Assembly: GCF_003048675.2 (NCBI RefSeq)
Contig: NZ_CP060707.1
Coordinates: 1,798,001 to 1,862,000 of the forward strand
Source: Campylobacter concisus
Lineage (GTDB): Bacteria > Campylobacterota > Campylobacteria > Campylobacterales > Campylobacteraceae
Length of the DNA stretch: 64,000 nt
Direction of reading: 5' to 3'
The notes beneath the pieces are model-generated. The model was given only the letters and a program-made list of their open reading frames with translations, was not told the DNA's origin and did no database searches. Position 1 is the first letter of the stretch, and each line of letters opens with the position of its first letter. Shown in pieces: positions 54,827-63,633 of the stretch. Made by a program: the position numbers and the translations under genes.

Positions 54827-56075
54827 GTTTCGCCTTTAAAGCGTTGAAATTTGAAACATCAAGCGGTTTTATCCTAGGCGAACTATCTTCAAGTAGCTTT
54901 ATCGGCTCAGAAAATGGAGCGAGTTTAGCTAAGAAATTTAAGACGCTAAAGACGCTTGAGCCATAGAAAAACTGCAAATTTGGATAGTACTGCCAAAGCT
55001 GATCGATGTATGAGAGGTGCAAAAATGGCGTGTCGCCGTAGCCATCTTTATCTCTATCAAAGCTCTCATACTCATCATAGTAGTTCTTGCTCCATCTATT
55101 TAGTAGCATCTTTTCGCCTGGGGTGTCGTTTACGACGATGTCCATGTTGCCGATGAAGTCGTTGTTTTCAAAGATACTTGTGCCTTGCGTGGCGTGAAAA
55201 TAGACGCCAACTACGTTGTGTAAAATTTTATTGCCTATAAAATTTATAGTTGATCCTGGCTGAAAGGGCGAGTTATCAAGCAATATGCCACGCGCATTAT
55301 AGATAAGTGTGTTGTTTTCTATCGTAAAGTCAGACACGTCCTTTAGTCCGATGCCGATGCCAAAAGCGCCGTCACTATCCATAACGAGGTTATTTTTTAT
55401 ATTTGAGCCAGCCGAATACATAAAAAACATACCAACAGCGTTGCCGATAAATTCGTTATTTTCGACTAAATTTTGATTAGCATACATGAAGTGAAGCGAG
55501 TATCTGCTGCCAACTGCTTTGTTGCTTAGAAATTTATTGTGACTTGCGTACCATGCGACCATGTCACGGCTGTCACGGATATTGTTGTGCTCGATCAAAT
55601 TTTCATGGCTATACCAAAGTCTCACCGCATCGCCTCTAAAGCCAAGGCTAGCGCCTTTTTTTGAGGTGATGTTGTTTTCAGTGATCTTTGAGCTACTGCA
55701 CTCTTTAAAATCAATCCCAAAAAGCACGTCGCTTATGTCGTTTTTAGAAATTTCTACGTTATTTGCCTTGTCACAGCCTATGCCAGCGTCAAGCTCGCCA
55801 AGGTCATTGCCACTGCCACTTATTTTTAAATTTTTAAGTGTCACATTTGAAGCGATGATCTTTATAACGCTGCCTTTGCCACTCCCCTTTATATGGGCGT
55901 TTTTGCCCTCACCGATGATGCTAAGAGGTTTATTTATCGTTATACCACCTTCATAAACAGCGTCCCCTAGCTTTATCACATCGCCAGGGCTAGCGTTATT
56001 TATCGCATCTTGAAGGACGTTTGCAAAGCCAAAAAGTGGCAAAAAAGCAAGGGCAAATTTAGAAAATTTACGCAT
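54819..56075 (-). CDS. nosD: NosD, periplasmic beta-helix maturation protein
   Basis: A 418-residue protein with a signal peptide (ending near FGFANV) and a right-handed beta-helix built of NosD/CASH repeats (for example NNVEISKNDISDVLFGID, ENNTLIYNARGILLDNS, NKILHNVVGVYFHAT). NosD works with NosFY in assembling the copper-sulfide centre of NosZ. It lies between nosB and nosG with 8-base overlaps at both ends. Confidence 0.93.
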   Translation of the reverse strand: MRKFSKFALAFLPLFGFANVLQDAINNASPGDVIKLGDAVYEGGITINKPLSIIGEGKNAHIKGSGKGSVIKIIASNVTLKNLKISGSGNDLGELDAGIGCDKANNVEISKNDISDVLFGIDFKECSSSKITENNITSKKGASLGFRGDAVRLWYSHENLIEHNNIRDSRDMVAWYASHNKFLSNKAVGSRYSLHFMYANQNLVENNEFIGNAVGMFFMYSAGSNIKNNLVMDSDGAFGIGIGLKDVSDFTIENNTLIYNARGILLDNSPFQPGSTINFIGNKILHNVVGVYFHATQGTSIFENNDFIGNMDIVVNDTPGEKMLLNRWSKNYYDEYESFDRDKDGYGDTPFLHLSYIDQLWQYYPNLQFFYGSSVFSVLNFLAKLAPFSEPIKLLEDSSPRIKPLDVSNFNALKAKRG

Positions 56076-56823
56076 TTAGCTCTTTTTTCTTTGAAAAGAC
56101 CGCAAGTATGCAAAGCACGCTCATCACCATCATCACCCAAAAGCCGATGGTCGGATAAGAGTGAGTTGTAAAGTGTGCCACGCTACCATCGCCTAAAACG
56201 GTTGGCATAAATGGCTTGATCTTAAAGGCACCCCACTCTTGCATGTTGTGTCCATACCAATATAGCCAGCCCACAAATGCGCTCATAAATAGCACAGGTG
56301 CGATGATGGTTGGCACCATGAGAAGCGAGTTAAATTTACCGTCATAGTATAAAAATGCAAGCATGCAAAGTGTGGCGATAAGTAGATAATAAGGTGCGAT
56401 GGCTCGCTCGACATTGCCGCCATGCTCCATAGGATACATGCCGATGTAGTGGTTTATCGTATTCATCTCGTGCACGTCGCCACTATATCCATCTACGTGA
56501 AAATATACTGGGATGCCATCTGGAAAGGCTGCCTTTGGATAGTTTGGCGCTTCAAGAGATACATACCAGATAGGAAGAGATGGCGTGCCGATCTCTGCTT
56601 TTTGCTCAATCATCTTATGAAGATCACTTGCTACCTCTTTTGGCAAAAGGTGGTTTTTATACTGAAATGAGCTATAAAGATCGTAGATAGTGTAGCTATA
56701 AGATGGTAGCTCGTCGCCGTTAGCTATACGCTCTTTAGCTCCATGCCAGCCAAGAACTGGTAGAGTAAAACAAACGCTCATGATGATAAGTGCAACAATG
56801 GTATAAATTTTATATTTACTCAT
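56068..56823 (-). CDS. nosB: NosB, membrane protein of the nos cluster
   Basis: A 251-residue protein with an N-terminal helix, a periplasmic domain of about 120 residues (with EMNTINHYIGMYPMEHGG), and four C-terminal helices. Its position directly after nosZ and before nosD matches nosB of Wolinella-type clusters, which is found in epsilonproteobacteria and other clade II N2O reducers. The biochemical role is unknown. Its start is separated from nosZ by 81 bases that hold a terminator-like hairpin. Confidence 0.82.
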   Translation of the reverse strand: MSKYKIYTIVALIIMSVCFTLPVLGWHGAKERIANGDELPSYSYTIYDLYSSFQYKNHLLPKEVASDLHKMIEQKAEIGTPSLPIWYVSLEAPNYPKAAFPDGIPVYFHVDGYSGDVHEMNTINHYIGMYPMEHGGNVERAIAPYYLLIATLCMLAFLYYDGKFNSLLMVPTIIAPVLFMSAFVGWLYWYGHNMQEWGAFKIKPFMPTVLGDGSVAHFTTHSYPTIGFWVMMVMSVLCILAVFSKKKELNA

Positions 56824-56880
56824 AATCTCTCCTTTAAATTTTAAAATTTAGCCTAGCAAAAGTTAAATTTTAAAATTTAA

Positions 56881-56900
56881 AAGGGGCAAAAATGCCCCTT
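56881..56900 (-). terminator. Terminator-like hairpin between nosZ and nosB
   Basis: A perfect eight-bp stem AAGGGGCA / TGCCCCTT with a four-base loop, followed on the minus strand by TTTAAATTTTAAAATTT. It lies five bases past the nosZ stop. Confidence 0.7.
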
Positions 56901-56904
56901 AAAA

Positions 56905-59493
56905 CTACATACCTGCGTTTTCGTCTATCCATTTTAGATACTCGATGATATTTTTGATCTCTTCGTCACTCATATGCTGATTTGGCATTCTAAGTTTAAA
57001 GAAGTCAATCATCGCTTTAACGTAGTCATCGTTATAGAATTTAGCAGGATCTTTTATGAAGTCTGCTACCCATTTTTCGCCATTTTCATGTCTTAGTAAG
57101 ACGCCAGTTAGGTCTGGACCTGAGCTTACTTGACCGATAACGTGGCAACCATTACATCCGCCTTTTAGATAAGCCTCTTCACCTTTTGCAGCAGCTGGGC
57201 TCATCGGAGTTGCGATCTCTTTAGCTAGGTTATTTTTAGCTCTTAGACCAACGTCAGCAGTTTTTACCATGTATTGCCATACTTGGTACTCCCAAAGGAT
57301 AGCGCCATTTACGTCGCCTTTTTTGTAAGCTTCGTCAGCTTTAGCTTTTACCTCTTTGATGTGACCGTATTGATCAAGTGCGTCATCAACCAAAGCTTTT
57401 ACTTTTGGATATTTCTCATAATGTTTCTCTTTTAGGTATTTAACAACCTCTTGGATAACATCATCAGTTGCTTTGTTAGTTGCGATTACTTTGTCGTACT
57501 CGGCTTTTAGAGCTTCTGGGCTTAGAGTTTTTAGCTTGCTATTTTTTGCAGATTCATATTTTTTATTTGGATCTTTAACAAGCAAATAACCCATCATCTC
57601 AAGGTGAAGTGCTGAACAAAACTCGGTGCAGTAATATGGGAAGACACCTTCCATATCAGCTACGAAATTTACTGAAGCAGTTTTGCCAGGCTCAAGTGAA
57701 GCGTGGATGTTGTAAAGGTCGATGCCAAAGCCGTGAGTCTCGTCTTGAGCGCGCTCTAGGTTTGTTAGGTGAATTGTTACATTATCGCCTTTATTTACCT
57801 CGATGTGCTCTGGGTTGATGTGACTTCTGATCATTGTTGCATAGACAGTTACGTTTTTGCCGTTTCTCTCAACTCTTTCTTGACCAGCTAGTGTTGCAAA
57901 TGGGCTTGCCTCGCCTGTTCTTGAGTTTGTACCCATGTTGTAAGTAAGCGCTGGAGTTAGCTTGCTAGCAGCTATTGAAACAACGTCGTGTGGCTCACCA
58001 AGTGGGATTGGCATATCGTAGATTAGCTCCATTTTTGGACCATTGATGTCGATTAGCTGGTGGTTTTGTGGATGGAGTGGGCCAACTGGGTTGAAGCGAT
58101 CGATTGAAAGTTTATCAAGTGCGATTGCGTATTTGCCAACTGGTTTTGCTGATTTGCCCTCCATTGTGTCAAGGTGACCGATGTTGTAATGAACATTTAC
58201 TTTATCAAGCACTTTTAAATTTTTGTAGTCCCATTTTACGATTTGACTATCAACGTAAAGTGAAGTATAGACTACACCATCTTGTGAATCAAATGATGTA
58301 TGCAGTGGTCCAAGGCCAAGTTCGACTTGTCCGTGCATTGTCTTTTCTCTATCTAAGATAGGTATGCCGTATGGGTCAGTGCCAGCGTACTCTTTTTTGT
58401 CGATTAGCTCTTTGATCTTTTTAAAGTCATAAACTGATGCGTGAGTATCAAGCTTACCACCAACGATGATGTATCTGCCATCTGGTGTTACGTCACAACC
58501 GTGTGGGCTCTTTGACTCTGGGATCAAGAATAGTGCTCCAGCTTTTACAGCAGCTTCTATTGTAACTACCCTGTGACCATTTACAACTTTGTAGTTTTTC
58601 TTATCCTGTGCAAGTTTTTCTAAAATTTGCCAGTTATAAACGTGCAAGAAGTCGGTGTCATTTCTACTAGCACCTGCCTCAAATGGAGGAAGACCTTTTT
58701 CGATACCACCTGTATACATCTCGCTATTTATTGAGTTTGTAAAGCCCCAGCCGTAGCTCTCGCCCTTACCAGCGTCGCTTAGGTCTTGCCAGTATGGAGG
58801 AAGCTCAAGTGAGAAAGATGCTTTCTCGTCGATCTTGCCTTTTGGATAGTCAAATTTCCAAAATGTCACAGCGCCTCTATAGACAGCTTCGTAGTCGTCC
58901 ATTGAGTGATAGTTATCATCAAGTGGAGCTGCGTACTGGCTAGCTTCGATGACGTACTCGCTGTTTGGAGTGATGAAGCTACCGCCGTGCTCACTCTTCA
59001 TGATAGGGTTTACGACCATTTGAGTTGTCTCAAAGTCTTTTAAATTTATAACAGCGATCCTTGGGTTTGCCTTGTCGTTGATAAATAGATAATCACCAAC
59101 ATACTCACCATTTTTCTCAGTGAAATTTGGGTGGTGCGTATCGCCCCAAGTTATCTCTTTGCCCCTGATGTTGCCTTGTTTTAAAACAGCTTTTGACTCA
59201 TCGTCATAGCCATATCCTTGCCAAGGCTCTGGGGTGAAAACGCCGATGTATTTGTAAATTCTCATCGACGGAACGCCATAAACTAGCACTTGACCACTCT
59301 GCCCGCCAGATGAAAAGACGATGAAATCATCTTTTTTACCGCTTGGCTGGTAAGTCTTAGCAGCTGCAAGGACATCTTTTTCGCTTAGCCCGCGCTCTTT
59401 CATGACTTTTTCAAGGTCACTACTAGCAGCACAAGCAGCAGTTAAAGATAGCCCAAGCAGTGCAGCACTTGCGACACAAAATAACTTTTGCAT
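56905..59493 (-). CDS. nosZ: Nitrous oxide reductase, clade II with C-terminal cytochrome c domain
   Basis: An 862-residue periplasmic enzyme reducing N2O to N2. It has a Sec-type signal (ending TAACAA), as clade II NosZ does, not a Tat one. Histidine motifs of the CuZ propeller are present: GDTHHPNF, SEHGGSF, SPHGCDVTP, GPLHTSFD, GHLDTME and GEPHDVV. The CuA domain has ETHGFGIDLYN and YYCTEFCSALHLEMMG. The last 100 residues form a cytochrome c fused to the enzyme, with CNGCH and the Met in RMPNQHMSDEE. AAGGAGAG precedes the ATG. Confidence 0.97.
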   Translation of the reverse strand: MQKLFCVASAALLGLSLTAACAASSDLEKVMKERGLSEKDVLAAAKTYQPSGKKDDFIVFSSGGQSGQVLVYGVPSMRIYKYIGVFTPEPWQGYGYDDESKAVLKQGNIRGKEITWGDTHHPNFTEKNGEYVGDYLFINDKANPRIAVINLKDFETTQMVVNPIMKSEHGGSFITPNSEYVIEASQYAAPLDDNYHSMDDYEAVYRGAVTFWKFDYPKGKIDEKASFSLELPPYWQDLSDAGKGESYGWGFTNSINSEMYTGGIEKGLPPFEAGASRNDTDFLHVYNWQILEKLAQDKKNYKVVNGHRVVTIEAAVKAGALFLIPESKSPHGCDVTPDGRYIIVGGKLDTHASVYDFKKIKELIDKKEYAGTDPYGIPILDREKTMHGQVELGLGPLHTSFDSQDGVVYTSLYVDSQIVKWDYKNLKVLDKVNVHYNIGHLDTMEGKSAKPVGKYAIALDKLSIDRFNPVGPLHPQNHQLIDINGPKMELIYDMPIPLGEPHDVVSIAASKLTPALTYNMGTNSRTGEASPFATLAGQERVERNGKNVTVYATMIRSHINPEHIEVNKGDNVTIHLTNLERAQDETHGFGIDLYNIHASLEPGKTASVNFVADMEGVFPYYCTEFCSALHLEMMGYLLVKDPNKKYESAKNSKLKTLSPEALKAEYDKVIATNKATDDVIQEVVKYLKEKHYEKYPKVKALVDDALDQYGHIKEVKAKADEAYKKGDVNGAILWEYQVWQYMVKTADVGLRAKNNLAKEIATPMSPAAAKGEEAYLKGGCNGCHVIGQVSSGPDLTGVLLRHENGEKWVADFIKDPAKFYNDDYVKAMIDFFKLRMPNQHMSDEEIKNIIEYLKWIDENAGM

Positions 59494-59505
59494 TTACTCT
59501 CCTTT

Positions 59506-60324
59506 TTAAAATGAATTTATCTCTAAACTCTTTGTCTTATTGCCTAGATCCACGCCAACAAGCACGTTTTTATCTATAAAAATTTCTTTTATCTCGCCAC
59601 TAAAAAGCTCTTTTTTGCCCTTTAGCTTAAAGCTTTTGTCAAATTTATAGATCACTCCGTCCTCGCTAGCTACCAAAACCTCATCTCCCGCACAAGCAAG
59701 AGCTGAAATTTTAGATCTTAAAACTTGCTTTTTAGCTCCACTTTTAAGATCTAAAATTTCTCCATTTTTAAAGCCTATGAAAATTTCATCATCACTAAAT
59801 TTACAAGCACTTATCGGCGCAAAACCAACGTTTTTTTGCTCTTTTACGTTAAGCTTGCTATCAAGCAAAAACGCCTTGCCATTAAAGCTAGTAAAAAATG
59901 CTCCCTCACCAAGCGGTAAAAAACTAGAAATTTTATAAATATTGTTAAAATTTTTTGATATAAATTTTTTAGAACTCTTGTCAAAAATGGCGATCGTTAC
60001 GACATTTGCCATATCGCAGGCGACATAAATTTTCTCTTTTTCTAGCAAGATATTTGAAACCTTACAGCCAACATTTGGCAGAGCAAATAAAAATTCCTTC
60101 TCGCTAGCTACCCTTACGATCTCGTTGTTTAAATTTGCAACGTAAAAAGAGCTCTCATCAAAAGCACATCTTTGATCTTTGTAAATTTTCTCCTTTAAGC
60201 CTAGGCTTTTTGTCTCGCCATCTTTTACAAAGATGATGTTTTGACTATTTTCATCGACGAAACAGCCCTTACCCTCGGCAAAAAGCGCTATAAAAGACAA
60301 GCTAAGACATAGCAGAAATTTCAT
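59506..60324 (-). CDS. NapL-like secreted beta-propeller, first gene of the nos unit
   Basis: A 272-residue protein with a signal peptide ending ALFAEGKG. The chain is built of WD/PQQ-like repeats (for example YVANLNNEIVRVASEK, IFIGFKNGEILDLKS, VLVASEDGVIYKFDKS), the pattern of NapL, which lies in epsilonproteobacterial nap operons. It has six cysteines spread over the blades, unusual for such a small propeller. It starts the nos transcript, 12 bases ahead of nosZ. Its role is unknown. The ATG has no strong ribosome site. Confidence 0.7.
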   Translation of the reverse strand: MKFLLCLSLSFIALFAEGKGCFVDENSQNIIFVKDGETKSLGLKEKIYKDQRCAFDESSFYVANLNNEIVRVASEKEFLFALPNVGCKVSNILLEKEKIYVACDMANVVTIAIFDKSSKKFISKNFNNIYKISSFLPLGEGAFFTSFNGKAFLLDSKLNVKEQKNVGFAPISACKFSDDEIFIGFKNGEILDLKSGAKKQVLRSKISALACAGDEVLVASEDGVIYKFDKSFKLKGKKELFSGEIKEIFIDKNVLVGVDLGNKTKSLEINSF

Positions 60325-60746
60325 TATCTAGGTTGCTTTCATCGTAAATTTAAAATTAACAAAAATATACATATTCATATCTTAAAAGCAAATTAGAAGT
60401 TAATTTGTTTTCTTAAGCTTTTAAAGAAAAATATCAATAATTTTTTTTAAATTTTGCCATTTACAATAAATAGACTTTGGAATTTAATGGATAGAAATAT
60501 TTTTTTGATAAAAATTTATTATCTGTAAAAAAATCTGTATTTTAGGCTTTTTTTGCATTAAAAATTTTAAATTATAAATATTTCTTTAAAAATTATTTAA
60601 ATTATATAATTATATTAAGAAATAAAAATTTTCTCTTGCGTTTTGAGCGAGGGCTACTCTAGGTTTTTTTGATATTTTTTGCTTAAATTTGCTGATAACT
60701 TAAATTTGTTTAAATAGGCTATAATCCACCAAAAAAAGGAGAGATA
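60325..60746. other. Divergent promoter region between nos genes and moaC
   Basis: A 422-bp AT-rich gap. The left part should hold the nos promoter and sites for a Crp-Fnr-type regulator, but I cannot pick a palindrome with confidence. Near 60635-60665 a G/C-richer patch (GCGAGGGCTACTCTAGG) is followed by a seven-T run and looks like the end of a small transcript. The moaC promoter is at the right end. Confidence 0.5.
60720..60725 (+). promoter_or_regulatory. Probable sigma70 -10 box for moaC
   Basis: TATAAT in AGGCTATAATCC, 21 bases ahead of the start codon, with the T-rich stretches upstream that Campylobacter uses in place of a -35 box. Confidence 0.6.
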
Positions 60747-61220
60747 ATGCTAACACATTTAGATGAAAAAGACCGTCCAAAGATGGTCGATGTAAGCCCA
60801 AAAGATCCAACTAAAAGAGTAGCAACTGCTAGCGGGATCATCAAAATGAGCAAAGATGCTTTTAAGGCGATCAAAGAAAATACCGGCAAAAAAGGCCCAG
60901 TCATCCAAACAGCCGTCGTCGCTGCGATAATGGGCGCTAAAAAGACAAGCGAGCTAATACCTATGTGCCATCCACTGGCCATTTTGGGTGTGGATTGTGA
61001 CATCGAGGAGCTGCCTGAAATTTGCGCTTTTAAGCTTTATGTGAGCGTCAAGATAGAGGGCAAAACAGGCGTTGAGATGGAGGCGCTAACAGGCGTGAGC
61101 GTGGGACTTTTAACCATTTACGATATGGTAAAAGCCATAGATAAGGGCATGGAGATAGATAACATCGTGCTAGAGAGCAAAACAGGAGGCAAAAGTGGCG
61201 AATATATGCGATCTAAATAA
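60747..61220 (+). CDS. moaC: Cyclic pyranopterin monophosphate synthase MoaC
   Basis: A 157-residue enzyme of molybdenum cofactor synthesis, acting with MoaA to turn GTP into cyclic pyranopterin monophosphate. Conserved motifs are [10 protein letters not shown]-type start, [33 protein letters not shown] and the ending [10 protein letters not shown]. Strong AAAGGAGAG site. The cofactor serves molybdoenzymes such as the one at 12189-14480. It overlaps the next gene by 26 bases. Confidence 0.96.
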   Translation: MLTHLDEKDRPKMVDVSPKDPTKRVATASGIIKMSKDAFKAIKENTGKKGPVIQTAVVAAIMGAKKTSELIPMCHPLAILGVDCDIEELPEICAFKLYVSVKIEGKTGVEMEALTGVSVGLLTIYDMVKAIDKGMEIDNIVLESKTGGKSGEYMRSK

Positions 61221-61461
61221 TAAAAAGGCAAAAATCGACTACCCAACACACTGGAAGTATAAAGTGATATTTGACGCTGGCGTAAATGCCGAAGAGAAGG
61301 TAAAAGAGATAGTAAAAGATAGAGAATTTAAGCTAGTTTTTTCAAAATTTAGCAAAGATAAAAAATACGCTAGCTACGATCTAGCTGTGATAGTTTTAAG
61401 CGAAGAAGAGAGGCTAGAGATTTTTTCAGCGCTAAAACACGAAGCAAAATACGTTTTATAA
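61195..61461 (+). CDS. DUF493 (YbeD-like) protein
   Basis: An 88-residue DUF493 protein with the pattern [16 protein letters not shown] and [17 protein letters not shown], the ferredoxin-like fold of YbeD. Function is unknown. The start is GTG at 61195, with AGGAGG five bases before it, both inside the end of moaC, so the ribosome site is coded within moaC. Confidence 0.88.
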   Translation: MANICDLNNKKAKIDYPTHWKYKVIFDAGVNAEEKVKEIVKDREFKLVFSKFSKDKKYASYDLAVIVLSEEERLEIFSALKHEAKYVL

Positions 61462-61470
61462 GGCAAAAAT

Positions 61471-62709
61471 ATGGATAAACTTGAACAAAATTTACGTGAT
61501 TATAAAGATAGCGAGGGGCTACTTACTAGCATAAAGGCTCTTTGCAACGACTTTTTTAGGGATGTCTCAGACAAAGACGAAAACACACTGCCTGATCTTT
61601 TGAAGCAAAAGATGAACGAGCTTTACGACAAGATGGACAAAGAGAGCCTCATAAATGCTAAAAACCTAAAAAGCGCTATGGAGGGGATAAATCAGGCCCT
61701 AGTTAGCGGCGAAGAGAAGCAGCTTTATGAGCTATTTGATAAAAGGGATGAGATAAATAGGGCCATCGAAGCAAAGCGTGAAGAGATAAAAAATAGGCTA
61801 AAAATTTCATTTGAAGCAGCTGAAGAGGTCGTAAAAGATAGAGATTTTGGCGAAAAAGAGGAAATTTTAGAGCTTTTAAACAACGCCATTATCAGAGAAA
61901 CAAGGATGCTTGGCATCTTAAAAGAGAGTGCTCAAATCGCCTTTTTAACGACGCTTGAAGGCGCAAAGGATGTCGAAGAGACTGCTGGCGCGATAGCTAA
62001 AAATATGACCTACGCTGCGATAAGAGGCGGAGAGTTTAGCAAAGAGCGAATGTTTGAAATTTCAAAAAATATCATCAGTGCAGCTGGAAATTTAGCAAAT
62101 GAGGGGCATATATTTGCAAAAGAGCTCATAAAAGGCGCGATAAATGGCACTAGAGATGGCATTTTAAGGGCTATTGAAAAGCTAAAAGATGAGGCGAAAT
62201 TTGCCCCAGATGAGCTAAGACTAAACTCACAGCTTTTAAATTTAAAAAACGTGGATGAAGAGTTTATAGCGCTTCTTAAAGAGCTTGAAAATGAATTTGA
62301 CGGCGTGGCTAAAAGCGAGATCGAAAGCGTGATAAATAGCGAGCTTGATACAAATCTAGCAAAATTTAAACGCATAAGCGATCAAGCGATGGAGCAGATC
62401 AGCTCAAGGCTTGAAGAGCTAAAATCAAACGGCGTTGCAAAGCTTATGAGCGAGGCAAACAATAAATTTGAAGCTCTAAAACAAGAGCTAAACGACAAGA
62501 GCAAAAAGCTAAAGCTAAATTTTGACGCAAATGACAAGCTTGAAGGCCTCAAACAAGATATCGCAGAGTTTGAGAAAAAGGCGAACAACAAGCTTGAAGA
62601 CATCAAACAAATGGATATAAAATCAGAAGCTAAGAAATTTGGCGACAGAGCCTATCAAGCTGCAAAAGACTTCATAAACGTCATAAAAAAAGATAAAAAA
62701 GAGGAGTAA
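61471..62709 (+). CDS. Hypothetical coiled-coil protein, 412 residues
   Basis: A soluble, lysine/glutamate-rich protein that is almost all helix. The first 140 residues are coiled coil. Then there is a less charged, alanine-rich region with glycine and small residues (about 160-250, including IAKNMTYAAIRGGEFS), and a C-terminal coiled coil with imperfect repeats of KLEGLKQD/KLEDIKQM. It has no signal peptide. I do not recognise a family. From memory, C. jejuni has a similar moaC-DUF493-hypothetical run. It starts 9 bases after DUF493 and belongs to that unit. Confidence 0.7.
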   Translation: MDKLEQNLRDYKDSEGLLTSIKALCNDFFRDVSDKDENTLPDLLKQKMNELYDKMDKESLINAKNLKSAMEGINQALVSGEEKQLYELFDKRDEINRAIEAKREEIKNRLKISFEAAEEVVKDRDFGEKEEILELLNNAIIRETRMLGILKESAQIAFLTTLEGAKDVEETAGAIAKNMTYAAIRGGEFSKERMFEISKNIISAAGNLANEGHIFAKELIKGAINGTRDGILRAIEKLKDEAKFAPDELRLNSQLLNLKNVDEEFIALLKELENEFDGVAKSEIESVINSELDTNLAKFKRISDQAMEQISSRLEELKSNGVAKLMSEANNKFEALKQELNDKSKKLKLNFDANDKLEGLKQDIAEFEKKANNKLEDIKQMDIKSEAKKFGDRAYQAAKDFINVIKKDKKEE

Positions 62710-62735
62710 ATTTGCCAAGCTTTTTGGCAAATTTA
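62707..62735 (+). terminator. Long hairpin at the stop codon of the coiled-coil gene
   Basis: A perfect 12-bp stem TAAATTTGCCAA / TTGGCAAATTTA that includes the stop codon, followed by TCATTTT. Confidence 0.6.
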
Positions 62736-62742
62736 TCATTTT

Positions 62743-62767
62743 GGCTAGGTCTTAGCCTAGCCCTTTT
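62743..62767 (+). terminator. Second terminator hairpin, between convergent genes
   Basis: Stem GGCTAGG / CCTAGCC with a six-base loop, followed by CTTTTC on the plus strand. It could serve both the plus-strand unit and uppP. Confidence 0.6.
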
Positions 62768-62779
62768 CATCACTTAAAT

Positions 62780-63574
62780 TTATAAAAATAGATAGAGCAA
62801 AAACGCACCCAAGATCAAGCGGTAGATGACAAAAGGAAGCATCCTGATCCTTGAGATGATCCCCATAAATAGCTTCACGCAGATATAAGCACTAACTGCA
62901 CTTATGATGACGCCAAGGGCGATGTCGCTCCAAGGCAAGGCGTTTGGATCTTTTATAAGCTTGATGCTCTCAAGTCCGCCAGCTAGTATGATGACAGGTA
63001 TCGAAAGTAAAAATGAGAAATTTGCACTGCCTTTATGGCTAAAGCCCAAAAACAAGGCCGCTGTCATCGTTATGCCTGATCTTGAGACGCCAGGGATGAG
63101 CGCCACAGCCTGCGCTAAGCCTATAATAAGAGCAAATTTTATGGTCATTTCGTATTCGCTTTTGTTTGTTGAGCGAAGATCAGCAAAGTAAAGTGCGATG
63201 CCAAAGATGATCGTAGTAACAGCGATCACAACGCCGCTTCTTGCGTACTCTTCGATCACGTTGTTGAACAAAAGTCCAAAGATGCCAACCGGGATAGTGG
63301 CAAATCCCACGCACCAGACAAGCAAGCTATCGCCCACCATCTTTCTTTGTGCTATCGAGGCAAAAAAGTCGCGAAGCAGCTTAAAAATCGTATCTTTAAA
63401 ATAAAAAAGTATCGCGCTTAGCGTACCAACATGCACTGCCACGTCAAAAGCAAGCCCTTGATCTGGCCAGCCAAGTAGCTTTGGCACCAAGATGAGATGA
63501 GCCGAGCTTGATATCGGCAAAAACTCGCTTATGCCTTGCACCAAGGCCAAAACGATAACGTGAGAAATTTCCAT
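62780..63574 (-). CDS. uppP: Undecaprenyl-diphosphatase UppP (BacA)
   Basis: A 264-residue inner-membrane phosphatase that regenerates undecaprenyl phosphate for cell-wall synthesis; overexpression gives bacitracin resistance in many bacteria. Active-site loops are clear: QGISEFLPISSSAHLIL at residues 14-30 and PGVSRSGIT near residue 160. Eight or so helices and family-typical length. AAAGGC precedes the ATG. It lies 59 bases downstream of the transketolase stop, possibly on the same transcript. Confidence 0.95.
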   Translation of the reverse strand: MEISHVIVLALVQGISEFLPISSSAHLILVPKLLGWPDQGLAFDVAVHVGTLSAILFYFKDTIFKLLRDFFASIAQRKMVGDSLLVWCVGFATIPVGIFGLLFNNVIEEYARSGVVIAVTTIIFGIALYFADLRSTNKSEYEMTIKFALIIGLAQAVALIPGVSRSGITMTAALFLGFSHKGSANFSFLLSIPVIILAGGLESIKLIKDPNALPWSDIALGVIISAVSAYICVKLFMGIISRIRMLPFVIYRLILGAFLLYLFL

Positions 63575-63633
63575 AAAATGCCTTTTTTTGATTTTAGATT
63601 GCAGCTGGGGATTTTACTCCCCAAAGTTAAATT

